From NCBI GenBank assembly GCA_038222915.1, contig JBBRHH010000121.1:1-12534 (forward strand): a stretch of DNA of 12,534 bases. The letters are read 5' to 3'. Below, in pieces: positions 1 to 7,270 of this stretch. Positions within the stretch are counted from its first letter, which is position 1. The number at the start of each line of letters is the position of its first letter. Source of the stretch: JBBRHH01 sp038222915 (GTDB taxonomy: Bacteria > Planctomycetota > Phycisphaerae > Tepidisphaerales > Tepidisphaeraceae). A model generated the notes under the pieces. It searched no databases and was not told the DNA's origin. It was given only the letters and a program-made list of their open reading frames with translations. The position numbers were made by a program, and so were the translations under genes.

Positions 1-1403
1 AGCTTCCGCGCATCACGGAAACATGGAACGTCGCCCTCGCCGCCGGACAGGACTGGGAAGACACTTTCCCCCTGCGCCGCCACGACGGCGAATTCCGCTG
101 GCACCTCTCCCGCGCCATGCCGTTGCGCGACGATGCCGGCCGGATCGTCCTCTGGTTCGGCACCAACACCGACGTCACCGAACAGCGGCGACTTGCCGTG
201 CAGCGACAGCAACTCCTCGAGCAGGAACGCTCCGCGCGGTCCGACGCGGAGCGCGTCAGCCAGATGAAGGACGAATTTCTCGCCACCCTGTCGCACGAAT
301 TGCGAACGCCGCTCAATGCCATCCTCGGTTGGGCGCAAATCCTTCGCAGCGGAAAGAACGAACCCGAAGATCTCGCCCAGGGCCTGGAAACCATCGAGCG
401 CAATGCCCGCGCCCAGACGCAGATCATCGAAGATCTGCTCGACATGAGCCGGATCATCTCCGGCAAGATCCGTCTCGATGTGCAGAGCGTCGATCTCGCA
501 GCGGTGATCAAGGCCGCCATCGAAACGGTGACGCCCGCCGCCATGGCCAGGGATATCCTCCTGCAACCTGTCTTCGATCCCGCCATCGGCCTCATCTCCG
601 GTGATCCCAGCCGCCTTCAGCAGATCTTCTGGAACCTGCTTTTCAACGCCATCAAGTTCACGCCCAGGGGCGGCCAGATTCGCGTAACCATGGAAAGGGC
701 CGACTCACAAATTCAAGTCAGCGTCATCGACACCGGCCAGGGTATTCCTTCCGACTTTCTTCCCCACGTCTTCGACCGCTTCCGCCAGGCCGACGCATCC
801 ACCACCCGCAAGCACGGCGGCCTCGGGCTCGGACTCGCCATCGTCAAACAACTGGTGGAATTGCACGGCGGAACCGTCCAGGCAAAAAGCGACGGCGACG
901 GTAGGGGGGCAACCTTCATCGTCGATCTGCCCCTGCCGGCCGTGCGTTCATCAAATGAATCCGAATCGGAACACCGCCATCAAAATGCGTTCGCGGCCGC
1001 GCCCGTCGAACCCTCCTCCAACCTCGCCGGCATCCGCGTCCTGGTTCTCGACGATGAACCCGATGCACGGTCGCTTGTGAAGCGCGTCCTGCAGGACTGC
1101 GGCGCAGCGGTCTTCGCGGCCGGCAGCTCCGACCAGGCCATCGAGCTTTTAAACGCGAACATTTTCGACGTCATCCTCAGCGACATTGGCATGCCCGATG
1201 AAGACGGATACCAGTTCATCAAACGGGTTAGACTACTTGCCGTCGAAAAAGGCGGCCACACGCCCGCCGTTGCCCTCACCGCCTACGCCCGTTCCGAAGA
1301 CCGCAAGCGCGCAATGCTGAGCGGCTATCAAATGCACATCGCCAAGCCCGTCGAGCCATCGGAATTGGTCGCCGTCGTCGCAAGCCTCACCGGCCGCACC
1401 TGA
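1..1403 (+). CDS. Hybrid sensor histidine kinase / response regulator (5' partial)
   Basis: Inner-membrane or cytosolic two-component signalling protein; its start lies before the window and the frame is open from base 3. Domains in order: the C-terminal part of a PAS/PAC sensor domain (about bases 3-185, with the typical ending GTNTDVTEQ); a short coiled linker; a HisKA dimerisation domain with SHELRTPLNAILGW, phospho-acceptor His codon at 294-296; and a HATPase_c domain with N box WNLLFNAIKFTP, G1 box DTGQGIP and G2 box GGLGLGLAI. After a linker comes a receiver domain (about 1023-1400) with acidic pair LDDEPD, phospho-acceptor Asp codon at 1182-1184 (SDIGMPDEDG), switch Thr in ALTAYA and conserved Lys codon at 1344-1346 (AKPVEP). 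All catalytic residues are present, so it should be active. No HPt domain follows, so phosphate must pass to an outside partner. It ends 8 bp from the convergent phosphate permease gene; that gives no firm evidence of phosphate sensing. The signal is unknown. Confidence 0.95.
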   Translation, partial: LPRITETWNVALAAGQDWEDTFPLRRHDGEFRWHLSRAMPLRDDAGRIVLWFGTNTDVTEQRRLAVQRQQLLEQERSARSDAERVSQMKDEFLATLSHELRTPLNAILGWAQILRSGKNEPEDLAQGLETIERNARAQTQIIEDLLDMSRIISGKIRLDVQSVDLAAVIKAAIETVTPAAMARDILLQPVFDPAIGLISGDPSRLQQIFWNLLFNAIKFTPRGGQIRVTMERADSQIQVSVIDTGQGIPSDFLPHVFDRFRQADASTTRKHGGLGLGLAIVKQLVELHGGTVQAKSDGDGRGATFIVDLPLPAVRSSNESESEHRHQNAFAAAPVEPSSNLAGIRVLVLDDEPDARSLVKRVLQDCGAAVFAAGSSDQAIELLNANIFDVILSDIGMPDEDGYQFIKRVRLLAVEKGGHTPAVALTAYARSEDRKRAMLSGYQMHIAKPVEPSELVAVVASLTGRT

Positions 1404-1411
1404 AATGTTGT

Positions 1412-2479
1412 TCAGCGGAACATCGGCTCAAGCACCAGATGAATCAGCAGATAGCTGAGCCCGCCAATGAAGGCTGCGCAGGGAATCGTCAACACCCACG
1501 CCATCACAATGCGCTGACCCCAGATCCACCGCACCGACCGCACCCCTTTAACAGTACCGACGCCCAAAATCGATCCGGTGATTGCATGCGTCGTGCTGAT
1601 GGCGATTCCATTGAACGTCGCCAGGATGATCGTCGTCGCGGCCGCCGTCTCGGCACAAAAGCCGCCCACCGGTTGCAACCGCGTAATCCCCGATCCCATC
1701 GTCTTCACAATCCGCCAGCCGCCAAACATCGTTCCCATCGCGATCGCTGCATGACAGATCAAAATGATCCACCAGGCGATGTTGTGCGATTGGCCAAAAA
1801 AGTTGAAGTGATTGAGAAAACTGTGCGGGTCTGGCTGGGCCCAGTGTGCGCGCCCGGCGGTGCCCAGCAGCAGCACGATGATCCCCATTGTCTTCTGCGC
1901 ATCATTTCCACCATGCGCCAGCGAATAAACGCCGGCCGACACCAACTGCAGCCGTCGAAACAGCTTGTCCACCCGGTGCGGCGTTGCCCGTCGAAAAATC
2001 CAGCTCACAAGAATCATGTTGAGCGAGCCGAGCAGAAATCCAATGATCGGGCTCAGCACGATAAACAGCATCAGTGCGCCCCACCCCGTTCCCCATCCGC
2101 TCCACAGCAGTGCGCCGAATCCCTTCTTCACAATCGCAGCCCCCGCCACACCGCTGATCAGCGCGTGCGAAGAGCTGGTCGGAAGTGCCAGCAACCAGGT
2201 CACGATATTCCAGACGATCGCACCAAGCAGCCCGCCGAAAACGATGTAAATATCGACGGCCTGTGCGTCGATCAGCCCTTTCCCGATCGTGCCCGCAACT
2301 TTCGTCCCAAACAAAAACGCCGCCACGAAATTAAAGAACGCTGCCCACATTACCGCCTGGCTCGGGCTGAGCACGCGCGTCGAAACCACGGTTGCAATTG
2401 AATTCGCGGCGTCGTGAAAGCCATTCAAGAAGTCAAAGACCAGGGCGACGAGGATGATGACGATGATCAATCCGACCAT
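1412..2479 (-). CDS. PiT-family inorganic phosphate transporter
   Basis: Integral membrane permease, 355 aa, of the PiT (PF01384) family, which imports phosphate (as metal-phosphate or with a coupling ion). The N-terminal family signature DFLNGFHDAANSIATVVSTR lies in the first transmembrane segment. The internal duplicate is visible as SLAHGGNDAQKTMGI and, further on, ISTTHAITGSILGVGTVKG. LPTSSSHALISG is the matching signature of the first half. Many long hydrophobic stretches cover the protein, giving about ten membrane spans, and length is normal for the short bacterial form. The ATG at 2479 is the natural start because the signature begins within 20 residues, but only a weak purine-rich SD precedes it. 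The gene lies 43 bp after the DUF47 gene on the same strand, the usual DUF47-PiT operon arrangement, and is probably co-transcribed and perhaps coupled to it. Some PiT proteins prefer other anions; that cannot be told here. Confidence 0.95.
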   Translation of the reverse strand: MVGLIIVIILVALVFDFLNGFHDAANSIATVVSTRVLSPSQAVMWAAFFNFVAAFLFGTKVAGTIGKGLIDAQAVDIYIVFGGLLGAIVWNIVTWLLALPTSSSHALISGVAGAAIVKKGFGALLWSGWGTGWGALMLFIVLSPIIGFLLGSLNMILVSWIFRRATPHRVDKLFRRLQLVSAGVYSLAHGGNDAQKTMGIIVLLLGTAGRAHWAQPDPHSFLNHFNFFGQSHNIAWWIILICHAAIAMGTMFGGWRIVKTMGSGITRLQPVGGFCAETAAATTIILATFNGIAISTTHAITGSILGVGTVKGVRSVRWIWGQRIVMAWVLTIPCAAFIGGLSYLLIHLVLEPMFR

Positions 2480-2522
2480 GGAAGCTTTCTTGATTCCCCC
2501 GACGTGATTGCCCGATCCTCGG

Positions 2523-3146
2523 TTACCCGTTCTTCAACACGATGCGTTCAATGGTGTTGGTCACATCTTCGCAGCCGTCAATAGCATTCTCCACATAGTC
2601 ATACAACTCTTTCCACTTCATCACGTGAAGCGCATCATGCGTCCCGTTGTACAGGTCGGAGATCGCCGCGTGATGGTTGTCATCACCGGCGCTTTCCAAA
2701 CGGTGCACTTCAATCAGTGTCGCGCTCAGATCCGACAGCTTCAGCGTCTTGCGCAACAGCGCCACCGCATCCGCCAGCACCGTCGTTGCCCGGATCAGCA
2801 CATCGCATTGCAAGATGAATCCCGGCACCATCTCCTTGACGTGATAGAGCGAGAATCGCTTGGCCAGCGCGTCGATGTTGTCGACGATGTCGTCCAGCCC
2901 GTTCACCAGCGTGTGAATATCTTCACGATCAAACGGCGTGATAAACGTCCGGTCCAGCCGGTCCAAGGCGCTGTGCGCCAGATCGTCGGCGCTATGCTCC
3001 GCCTGCCGAATCCGCAGCGTATCGTTGGCGATGTCAGGAAAATGCTGCGCGAGATCCTTCAGATGATGGGCCGCGGTGATGGCATACTTCGCCAGCCCCT
3101 CGAACAGATCGAAAAAAACCGTGTCTTTTGGCAGCAGGTTGAACAT
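2523..3146 (-). CDS. DUF47 family protein (PhoU-like, PiT-associated)
   Basis: Small all-helical cytoplasmic protein of about 207 aa, the usual size for DUF47 (PF01865, PhoU_div). The start FNLLPKDTVFFDLFEGLAKY is typical of the family. Conserved acidic/polar helices follow: RQAEHSADDLAH, then TPFDREDIHTLVNGLDDIVD, and near the end ENAIDGCEDVTNTIE. PhoU-like proteins bind metal through such acidic helices; DUF47 members are encoded next to PiT permeases and are thought to modulate them. Here the permease gene follows after 43 bp. The frame allows a GTG start at 3152, but the ATG at 3146 gives the canonical family N-terminus; neither has a strong SD. A sigma70-like promoter candidate lies about 50 bp upstream. 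Confidence 0.93.
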   Translation of the reverse strand: MFNLLPKDTVFFDLFEGLAKYAITAAHHLKDLAQHFPDIANDTLRIRQAEHSADDLAHSALDRLDRTFITPFDREDIHTLVNGLDDIVDNIDALAKRFSLYHVKEMVPGFILQCDVLIRATTVLADAVALLRKTLKLSDLSATLIEVHRLESAGDDNHHAAISDLYNGTHDALHVMKWKELYDYVENAIDGCEDVTNTIERIVLKNG

Positions 3147-3197
3147 CAGCACCGTCCGCGAACTTTTGGATCACATGGAGATCTTGTTAAGGCGGGG

Positions 3198-3225
3198 ATT
3201 GTAAGTTGCCCAAATCGGAACGCAA
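3198..3225 (-). promoter_or_regulatory. Candidate sigma70-like promoter of the DUF47-PiT pair
   Basis: Read on the minus strand: TTGCGT, a 16-nt spacer, then TACAAT (five of six matches to TATAAT). It lies in the 108-bp gap between the TIM-barrel gene and the DUF47 start, and would give a leader of about 40 nt. The -35 match is only three of six, so this is a moderate candidate. Confidence 0.4.
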
Positions 3226-3254
3226 GCGGCCGCCCGCGCGCCCGAAATCGGCCC

Positions 3255-4148
3255 TTATCCGTGCGACAACTCCGTCCACAGCGCCTTGTAGTACCGCAAT
3301 ATTTCCGTTCCGCTTTTCACATCCGGCGGCGTCATCCCCACTTCGCACTCGGTCACCCGGTCATACCCGCTTTCGCGCATCAATTTGAATAACTCGCGAT
3401 ACGGGTAAACCCCGGTCGAGTCCTTATACAACTCGTTGATGTGGCACGACCGCACCCACGGCCGCAGCAGCTTCCACGCCTCCGCCACCGACCCATCCTT
3501 CACATCGGTCGCATTCGAGTTCCACGTCAGTCCCACCTGCTTGTGCCCGCAGTGCTCCATAATCTTCGCGGCATAATCCACCCGCGATGTTTCCGGCCCA
3601 TGCACTTCCAGCCAGATCTCCAGCCCAAGTTCCTCGGCCGCCTTCCCGCACGTATTCAGCGACGTCCCAATTTGTTCCAGTGTCTTCTCCACCGCAACAC
3701 CCTTTGGCAGCCCGTTGGGTCGAACCTTCACCCCGCGCCCGCCAATGTCGTGGGCCAACTCCAGAAACTGCTTGCATCGCTCAATGTTCTCGTGAACAAC
3801 CGCCGCCTCGGCCGAATGAAATTCGCAGGTCGTCCCACATCCCCAGCAGATAATTCCCGAATCGGCAAATCGCTTGCGTACTTCCTGTCGTTCATCCTTG
3901 GTAAGCGTCGGCTCCACGCCATGCTTATGCGTGGTGCGCAACTCAACCGCAGCGACGCCCACCGATTTACAGACCTGTAGTATCGTCGGAAGATCCCACT
4001 CCGCCGCCAGGTTATAGGTCACCAGTCCGAGCTGAAATTTTGGAGCAACAGGAACCTCCGCCGCTTTCATCACCGATTGTCCCACCATCGCCGTGCATGC
4101 GGCCGCGCCTGCGCTCGAAAGAAGTCCCCGGCGTGTGTACTTGCTCAT
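3255..4148 (-). CDS. Tat-exported sugar phosphate isomerase/epimerase-like TIM-barrel protein
   Basis: Predicted periplasmic protein of 297 aa in the AP_endonuc_2 / xylose-isomerase-like TIM barrel family (PF01261), whose members isomerise or epimerise sugars with a divalent metal. The N-terminus SKYTRRGLLSSAGAAACTAM is a twin-arginine signal (TRRGLL) followed by a hydrophobic stretch; cleavage is likely near residues 25-30. The barrel starts at FQLGLVTYNLA. Metal-ligand-like positions are seen in WLEVHGPE, LTWNSNATD, SCHINELY and VTECEVG. A longer frame begins at 4181, but ATG 4148 is chosen because AAGGAG lies 9 nt upstream and the Tat motif then sits right at the N-terminus. Such exported members are common in Planctomycetota and related phyla; their substrates are mostly unknown. 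It lies 108 bp ahead of the DUF47-PiT pair and may be its own unit. Confidence 0.9.
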   Translation of the reverse strand: MSKYTRRGLLSSAGAAACTAMVGQSVMKAAEVPVAPKFQLGLVTYNLAAEWDLPTILQVCKSVGVAAVELRTTHKHGVEPTLTKDERQEVRKRFADSGIICWGCGTTCEFHSAEAAVVHENIERCKQFLELAHDIGGRGVKVRPNGLPKGVAVEKTLEQIGTSLNTCGKAAEELGLEIWLEVHGPETSRVDYAAKIMEHCGHKQVGLTWNSNATDVKDGSVAEAWKLLRPWVRSCHINELYKDSTGVYPYRELFKLMRESGYDRVTECEVGMTPPDVKSGTEILRYYKALWTELSHG

Positions 4149-4157
4149 GCGTTTGCT

Positions 4158-4163
4158 CTCCTT
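4158..4163 (-). promoter_or_regulatory. Shine-Dalgarno deciding the TIM-barrel gene start
   Basis: Minus-strand AAGGAG, 9 nt before ATG 4148. It rules in favour of this start over the upstream ATG at 4181, which has no comparable site. Confidence 0.75.
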
Positions 4164-4193
4164 CCATCTCATATCGCGCACGAAGGACGATGT

Positions 4194-4210
4194 GAAAAAA
4201 AGTTTTTTTC
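4194..4210. repeat. A7/T7 perfect palindrome
   Basis: GAAAAAAA, one central G, then TTTTTTTC: 8-bp arms around one base, 46 bp upstream of the TIM-barrel start. It could be an A-tract bend, a promoter upstream element or a protein site. Confidence 0.6.
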
Positions 4211-4239
4211 GCGCTGTTCCTAAAAACCTTACATGGAGT

Positions 4240-4307
4240 AATTGTGCGTACTATTCAGGCACGCTATCGCAGAAATTGGCGTCGCGGCATACTAATCATG
4301 CACAATT
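4240..4307. repeat. Inverted repeat AATTGTGC / GCACAATT
   Basis: AATTGTGC at 4240-4247 and its exact reverse complement at 4300-4307, separated by 52 bp. The spacing is too long for a simple hairpin, but suits two operator half-sites or a looped site. It lies in the divergent control region; function unknown. Confidence 0.4.
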
Positions 4308-4503
4308 CACAATGCCCCCAGATCCCCACCTCCATCGCAGGCGGCTGCGATTTCGTCCGGTGCAACTCAATCCTCAACTCGGACGCCAACCATGCGCGGC
4401 CTCGCCATTCGTTCACCGGCGTTAATCTTAACGTCCGCAAATAAGTCAGTTTGACAGACACGCAACGAGAAGCCAAACCACGTATTTAGCGGCGGAAAAC
4501 GCC

Positions 4504-4577
4504 GATAACCTGCGTCGAACCGCCTCTCCCCGCACGCGGCCAAGTTATGCGCCACTGCGGTGTGTCGCGATAACCTG
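4504..4577. repeat. Direct repeat GATAACCTG (two copies)
   Basis: Identical 9-mers at 4504-4512 and 4569-4577, 65 bp apart start to start, each preceded by a CGC-containing context. Related GTTAT cores in the opposite orientation lie at 4544-4548 and 4634-4638. They sit 190-330 bp before the exopolysaccharide start and could be regulator sites. Confidence 0.35.
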
Positions 4578-4770
4578 AATTCACAAATTTGGTGAAGGAA
4601 GGCGCGATTATAAGTCATACAAAAGCCGAAAAAGTTATTAGCCCGGAACCGTGAGACATGAGGCAATCTGGGATAAGACGGAAGTTGAGGCAGGCTTAAT
4701 CGATTGTGCGACGCATAGGCCATAAGCGCTGGAATCGAACGCGCAAATTTAGTTTCTTGCGGGAAATTCG

Positions 4771-4799
4771 TTGGCATGTGTCTCAGGAATCAGTATATA
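4771..4799 (+). promoter_or_regulatory. Sigma70-like promoter of the exopolysaccharide locus
   Basis: TTGGCA at 4771-4776 (five of six matches to TTGACA), a 17-nt spacer, then TATATA at 4794-4799 (five of six matches to TATAAT). Transcription would begin near 4806, about 25 nt before the ATG at 4831. The upstream in-frame TTG at 4771 then falls in the -35 box, so translation from it is unlikely. Confidence 0.55.
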
Positions 4800-4830
4800 T
4801 TTTCACGTTCCGCAGCCGGGAGTGGGAGAA

Positions 4831-6930
4831 ATGCATATGGTAGGGTCAAACTTGTCCGTCCAGGACGACTTCTCGCTTGCGACGCCTGAACAGGCGCCGG
4901 TCGCGGTCGATCGTCTCTCCGCAGTCATCTGGCGGCAACGCTGGATCGTCACTACCACCGTCATCGTTTTTCTTTGCGCCGGCATGGCGTATTTCCTCCT
5001 GGCCAAGCGCTACTACACCAGCGTAGGCCGCGTCAGCATTGAAGCCGGCCGCAACGACAATGCCGACATGAACCGCTTCGGGCTCTTCACGGAGCTGGAA
5101 GTGATGAGTTCCACGCCGATCCTCGTCCGCGCCATCAGCGACCCCCGCGTCCAGAACGCCGTGGTTTTCAACAAGGTCACGAACCGTCTGGTCTACCTCA
5201 AGAAGGAACTGAAAGTCGAGGCCGGCAAGCGTGACAATATCCTCACGGTTTCCTTCGCCGCTCCGGATCCCCGCGAAGCGCAGGCCATGGTCGACAGCGT
5301 TCTCGACTCTTATCACAGCTACCGCGAACAGCACACCAGATCCAAGGCCGACATCGACCTCGGCGAAGACCGGCTGGTCCAGAAAGAGTACGACCAGAAG
5401 ATCAAAGGCCTGATGGAGAAAATGGTTGAGTTCCGCAGCGCCAACCACACCATCGATCTCACCGGCAACTTCGGCAACATCACGCGTGAGAAGCTCAACA
5501 GCCTCTCCGCCGGCCTCGCCATTGCCCAGCGCGAAACCGTCGACGCCAAGGCCGATTACGACGAAGCCGCCAAATCCATTGGTAGCGACCCCGAAAAGCT
5601 CAAGCAGCTCGAGGCGATGGTTGAAACCTCCATCCCATCCTCCCAGGAAGCAATTTTGACGATCAAGAAAGAACTGGCGCAGATGGATCAGCAGGTCCAG
5701 GAGCTCGAGCGCCAGCACTTCCTCCCCGCCCACCCGCAGATCGTCGGGCTGATGCGCAAGATCGATGAGCTTAATCTCCGCTTCGCTTCAGTTGCCAAAA
5801 AGCGATGGGAAGCCTCCCAGTGGAAGGAAGCCGCCCTTCGTATGCCCTATGAGGAAGAGCATAAAAAGGCCGAGGAACTCGAGCTCAAGGCCAGCCAGTA
5901 CGCCATCATGGAAGACGGCCTCCGCCGGCTGCGCAACGAAAGCGACCTGTTGCAGACCCGCGCCATGCACACCACTGTCAACCGTGATCAAGGCGCTCAC
6001 AACATCGACATTTTCGAAACGGCCTCCTACCCCGACAAACACAGTTGGCCGCACGGCTCCATCATCATGGCCGTCTCCCTGGTCCTCGGCTCCCTCAGCG
6101 GCATCGGCCTCGCCCGCGTCCGCGAATGGGTTTCACCCAAGCTGCAATCCCTCGACGAAGTCCGCAACACCCTTGGCCTGCCGATCCTCGCCTGCATCCC
6201 CCATTGGGATGAAGATGGCGCAGACACCATTAGCGCCGTCGGCGATGCTGCTGACGAATTCGCCGAGCTCCGCTCCGCGGTCATCGCCGCCTCCAACGGC
6301 CGCGACGCCAAAACCGTCCTCCTCACCGCCCCCTCGCATAGCCACGGCGTCAGCGTCGTCATCCACAATCTCGCCCGCTCCATGGCCACCGCTGGTGACC
6401 GCGTCCTCGTCATCGACGCCAATTTCCGCTCGCCCCGCCAGCACCTGCTTCTCAATCTGCCTGCCGACACCGGTCTTTCAACCGTTCTAAACGGCGAATG
6501 CAAGATTCAGGACGCAATCCAGGAGACCGGCGTTCGTGGTCTGGAGTTCCTGTCCTGCGGTCGATTGCCGCAGCGCCCCACCGACCTGCTCAAGTCCACA
6601 GCCTTCGAAGATCTGATGCGCGAATTAGGTTCCCAGTATGACTCGGTATTGCTGGATTCGCCGCCCGTCAATCAGGCGGCCGACGCCCGCATTGCCGCCG
6701 CCTCGTGCGACGCAACCATCCTGGTCATCCGCGCACGCAAGGGCGATCGCCGCCAGAGCGGCCAGGCCTATGACGCCCTGACCAGCACCGGCGCTCATCT
6801 CGTCGGCGTCGTCATCAACGATGTCCCGCGCCGTGGCAGTTGGCACAATGGCGGCCTCTATACCGGCAGCCGTCGTCAATTACCCGCGTCACGCCGCGGA
6901 CTTCCGCTCGAAGCCGGTCAACTCAGTTAA
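4831..6930 (+). CDS. Wzz/Wzc-like polysaccharide co-polymerase with degenerate tyrosine-kinase domain
   Basis: Inner-membrane protein of about 699 aa in the PCP-2a/BY-kinase architecture that controls chain length and export of surface polysaccharide. Order: cytoplasmic N-tail; TM1 about residues 39-57 within a Wzz domain; long periplasmic helical/coiled part about 190-400; TM2 about 410-430 (SIIMAVSLVLGSLSGIGLA); cytoplasmic P-loop kinase-like domain about 445-675. The Walker A site reads TAPSHSHGVSVV: the essential Lys is Val507. The A' motif is VLVIDANFRSP, with Asn531 where Asp is usual; Walker B VLLDSPPV (Asp609) is kept. The C-tail has no tyrosine cluster, only isolated Tyr residues. 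It is therefore probably catalytically dead, acting as a structural co-polymerase. The frame opens from a TTG at 4771, but a promoter overlaps that codon; ATG 4831 or 4837, each with a GGGAG 8 nt upstream, is preferred. It opens the exopolysaccharide locus. Confidence 0.9.
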   Translation: MHMVGSNLSVQDDFSLATPEQAPVAVDRLSAVIWRQRWIVTTTVIVFLCAGMAYFLLAKRYYTSVGRVSIEAGRNDNADMNRFGLFTELEVMSSTPILVRAISDPRVQNAVVFNKVTNRLVYLKKELKVEAGKRDNILTVSFAAPDPREAQAMVDSVLDSYHSYREQHTRSKADIDLGEDRLVQKEYDQKIKGLMEKMVEFRSANHTIDLTGNFGNITREKLNSLSAGLAIAQRETVDAKADYDEAAKSIGSDPEKLKQLEAMVETSIPSSQEAILTIKKELAQMDQQVQELERQHFLPAHPQIVGLMRKIDELNLRFASVAKKRWEASQWKEAALRMPYEEEHKKAEELELKASQYAIMEDGLRRLRNESDLLQTRAMHTTVNRDQGAHNIDIFETASYPDKHSWPHGSIIMAVSLVLGSLSGIGLARVREWVSPKLQSLDEVRNTLGLPILACIPHWDEDGADTISAVGDAADEFAELRSAVIAASNGRDAKTVLLTAPSHSHGVSVVIHNLARSMATAGDRVLVIDANFRSPRQHLLLNLPADTGLSTVLNGECKIQDAIQETGVRGLEFLSCGRLPQRPTDLLKSTAFEDLMRELGSQYDSVLLDSPPVNQAADARIAAASCDATILVIRARKGDRRQSGQAYDALTSTGAHLVGVVINDVPRRGSWHNGGLYTGSRRQLPASRRGLPLEAGQLS

Positions 6931-6973
6931 CTAGGATTCTACTTTTTTGGAAGATTTATATTAACGAATCGCT

Positions 6974-7002
6974 TTGACCGAATTATGAAGATATTGTAAT
7001 GA
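6974..7002 (+). promoter_or_regulatory. Weak promoter candidate before the sugar transferase leader
   Basis: TTGACC at 6974-6979 (five of six to the -35 consensus), 17 nt, then TAATGA at 6997-7002, which is a poor -10. The surrounding AT-rich patch favours a promoter, but the call is tentative. Confidence 0.25.
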
Positions 7003-7255
7003 TTAACAGTCCTCGTTGCCTTGGAGATGGCAACGCGGATTGAGAATGGATCGGGAGAATAGAAGTGGCGCACCTGTCGGCCTCAAGGCCGCGCGGGTGA
7101 TCGGAGTCGGGAGAAAATGCACATTTCTCGGCGCCAAGTTCGCCAGTCCTGAAGATGTGTTGGTCGACCTGGTGTCCCGCTCGTGGCGGTGCGCCATGTC
7201 GTCAGCTCTTCTATCCCCTGATTAAGTTGTCAGTTGGAAGCCGCGCTTTGCGCCC

Positions 7256-7263
7256 TAAGGAGG
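7256..7263 (+). promoter_or_regulatory. Full-length Shine-Dalgarno of the sugar transferase gene
   Basis: TAAGGAGG, complementary to the 16S rRNA tail over eight bases, 7 nt before ATG 7271. It fixes the start and so shows that the unusual N-terminal extension is translated. Confidence 0.85.
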
Positions 7264-7270
7264 GGCACAA

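Larger units (their letters stand above)
4149..4830. other. Non-coding divergent intergenic region
   Basis: About 680 bp between the minus-strand TIM-barrel gene and the plus-strand exopolysaccharide locus. Base composition is more AT-rich than in the flanking genes. Open frames on both strands (for example about 136 codons at 4367-4777 on the minus strand) show no recognisable domain, no good SD and overlap a promoter candidate, so I do not call them. The region holds an A7/T7 palindrome, an 8-bp inverted repeat, a repeated 9-mer, a small hairpin (4490-4504, arms CGGCG and CGCCG around GAAAA) and a promoter at its right end. It is best read as the shared control region of two divergent units. 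Confidence 0.7.
6931..7270 (+). other. Non-coding, hairpin-rich leader before the sugar transferase gene
   Basis: A 340-bp stretch without a convincing gene. The first 80 bp are AT-rich. Then come simple stems: CGTTGCC/GGCAACG at 7014-7035, GGCC/GGCC around TCAA at 7079-7090, GAGAAA/TTTCTC at 7111-7129 and TGGCG/CGCCA at 7184-7196. Short frames here (for example a TTG-started one at 7016-7225) lack an SD and recognisable content. It may be a structured 5' leader; it does not match a riboswitch class I know by eye. I see no strong terminator after the upstream gene. Confidence 0.45.

Noticed and set aside
1439..2401. Long plus-strand frame opposite the phosphate permease
   Set aside because: Antisense shadow of a clear PiT gene; product is Arg/His/Gln-rich and low complexity.
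2508..3392. Long plus-strand frame opposite the DUF47 gene and the end of the TIM-barrel gene
   Set aside because: It runs antisense across two clear minus-strand genes, and the translation has no domain character.
4090..4148. Possible lipobox cysteine in the TIM-barrel signal peptide
   Set aside because: The residues before Cys are Ala-Ala-Ala rather than the Leu/Val-x-Ala/Gly pattern; an ordinary Tat signal fits better.
4367..4777. Minus-strand open frame of about 136 codons in the intergenic region
   Set aside because: No recognisable domain, no SD, overlaps the promoter candidate, and its composition looks like random translation.
6900..6960. T-run after the co-polymerase stop as a terminator
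   Set aside because: No adequate stem precedes the T6 run; the only inverted repeat is too short.
7016..7225. Short TTG-started frame in the leader
   Set aside because: No SD, no motif, starts inside a hairpin; more likely non-coding.
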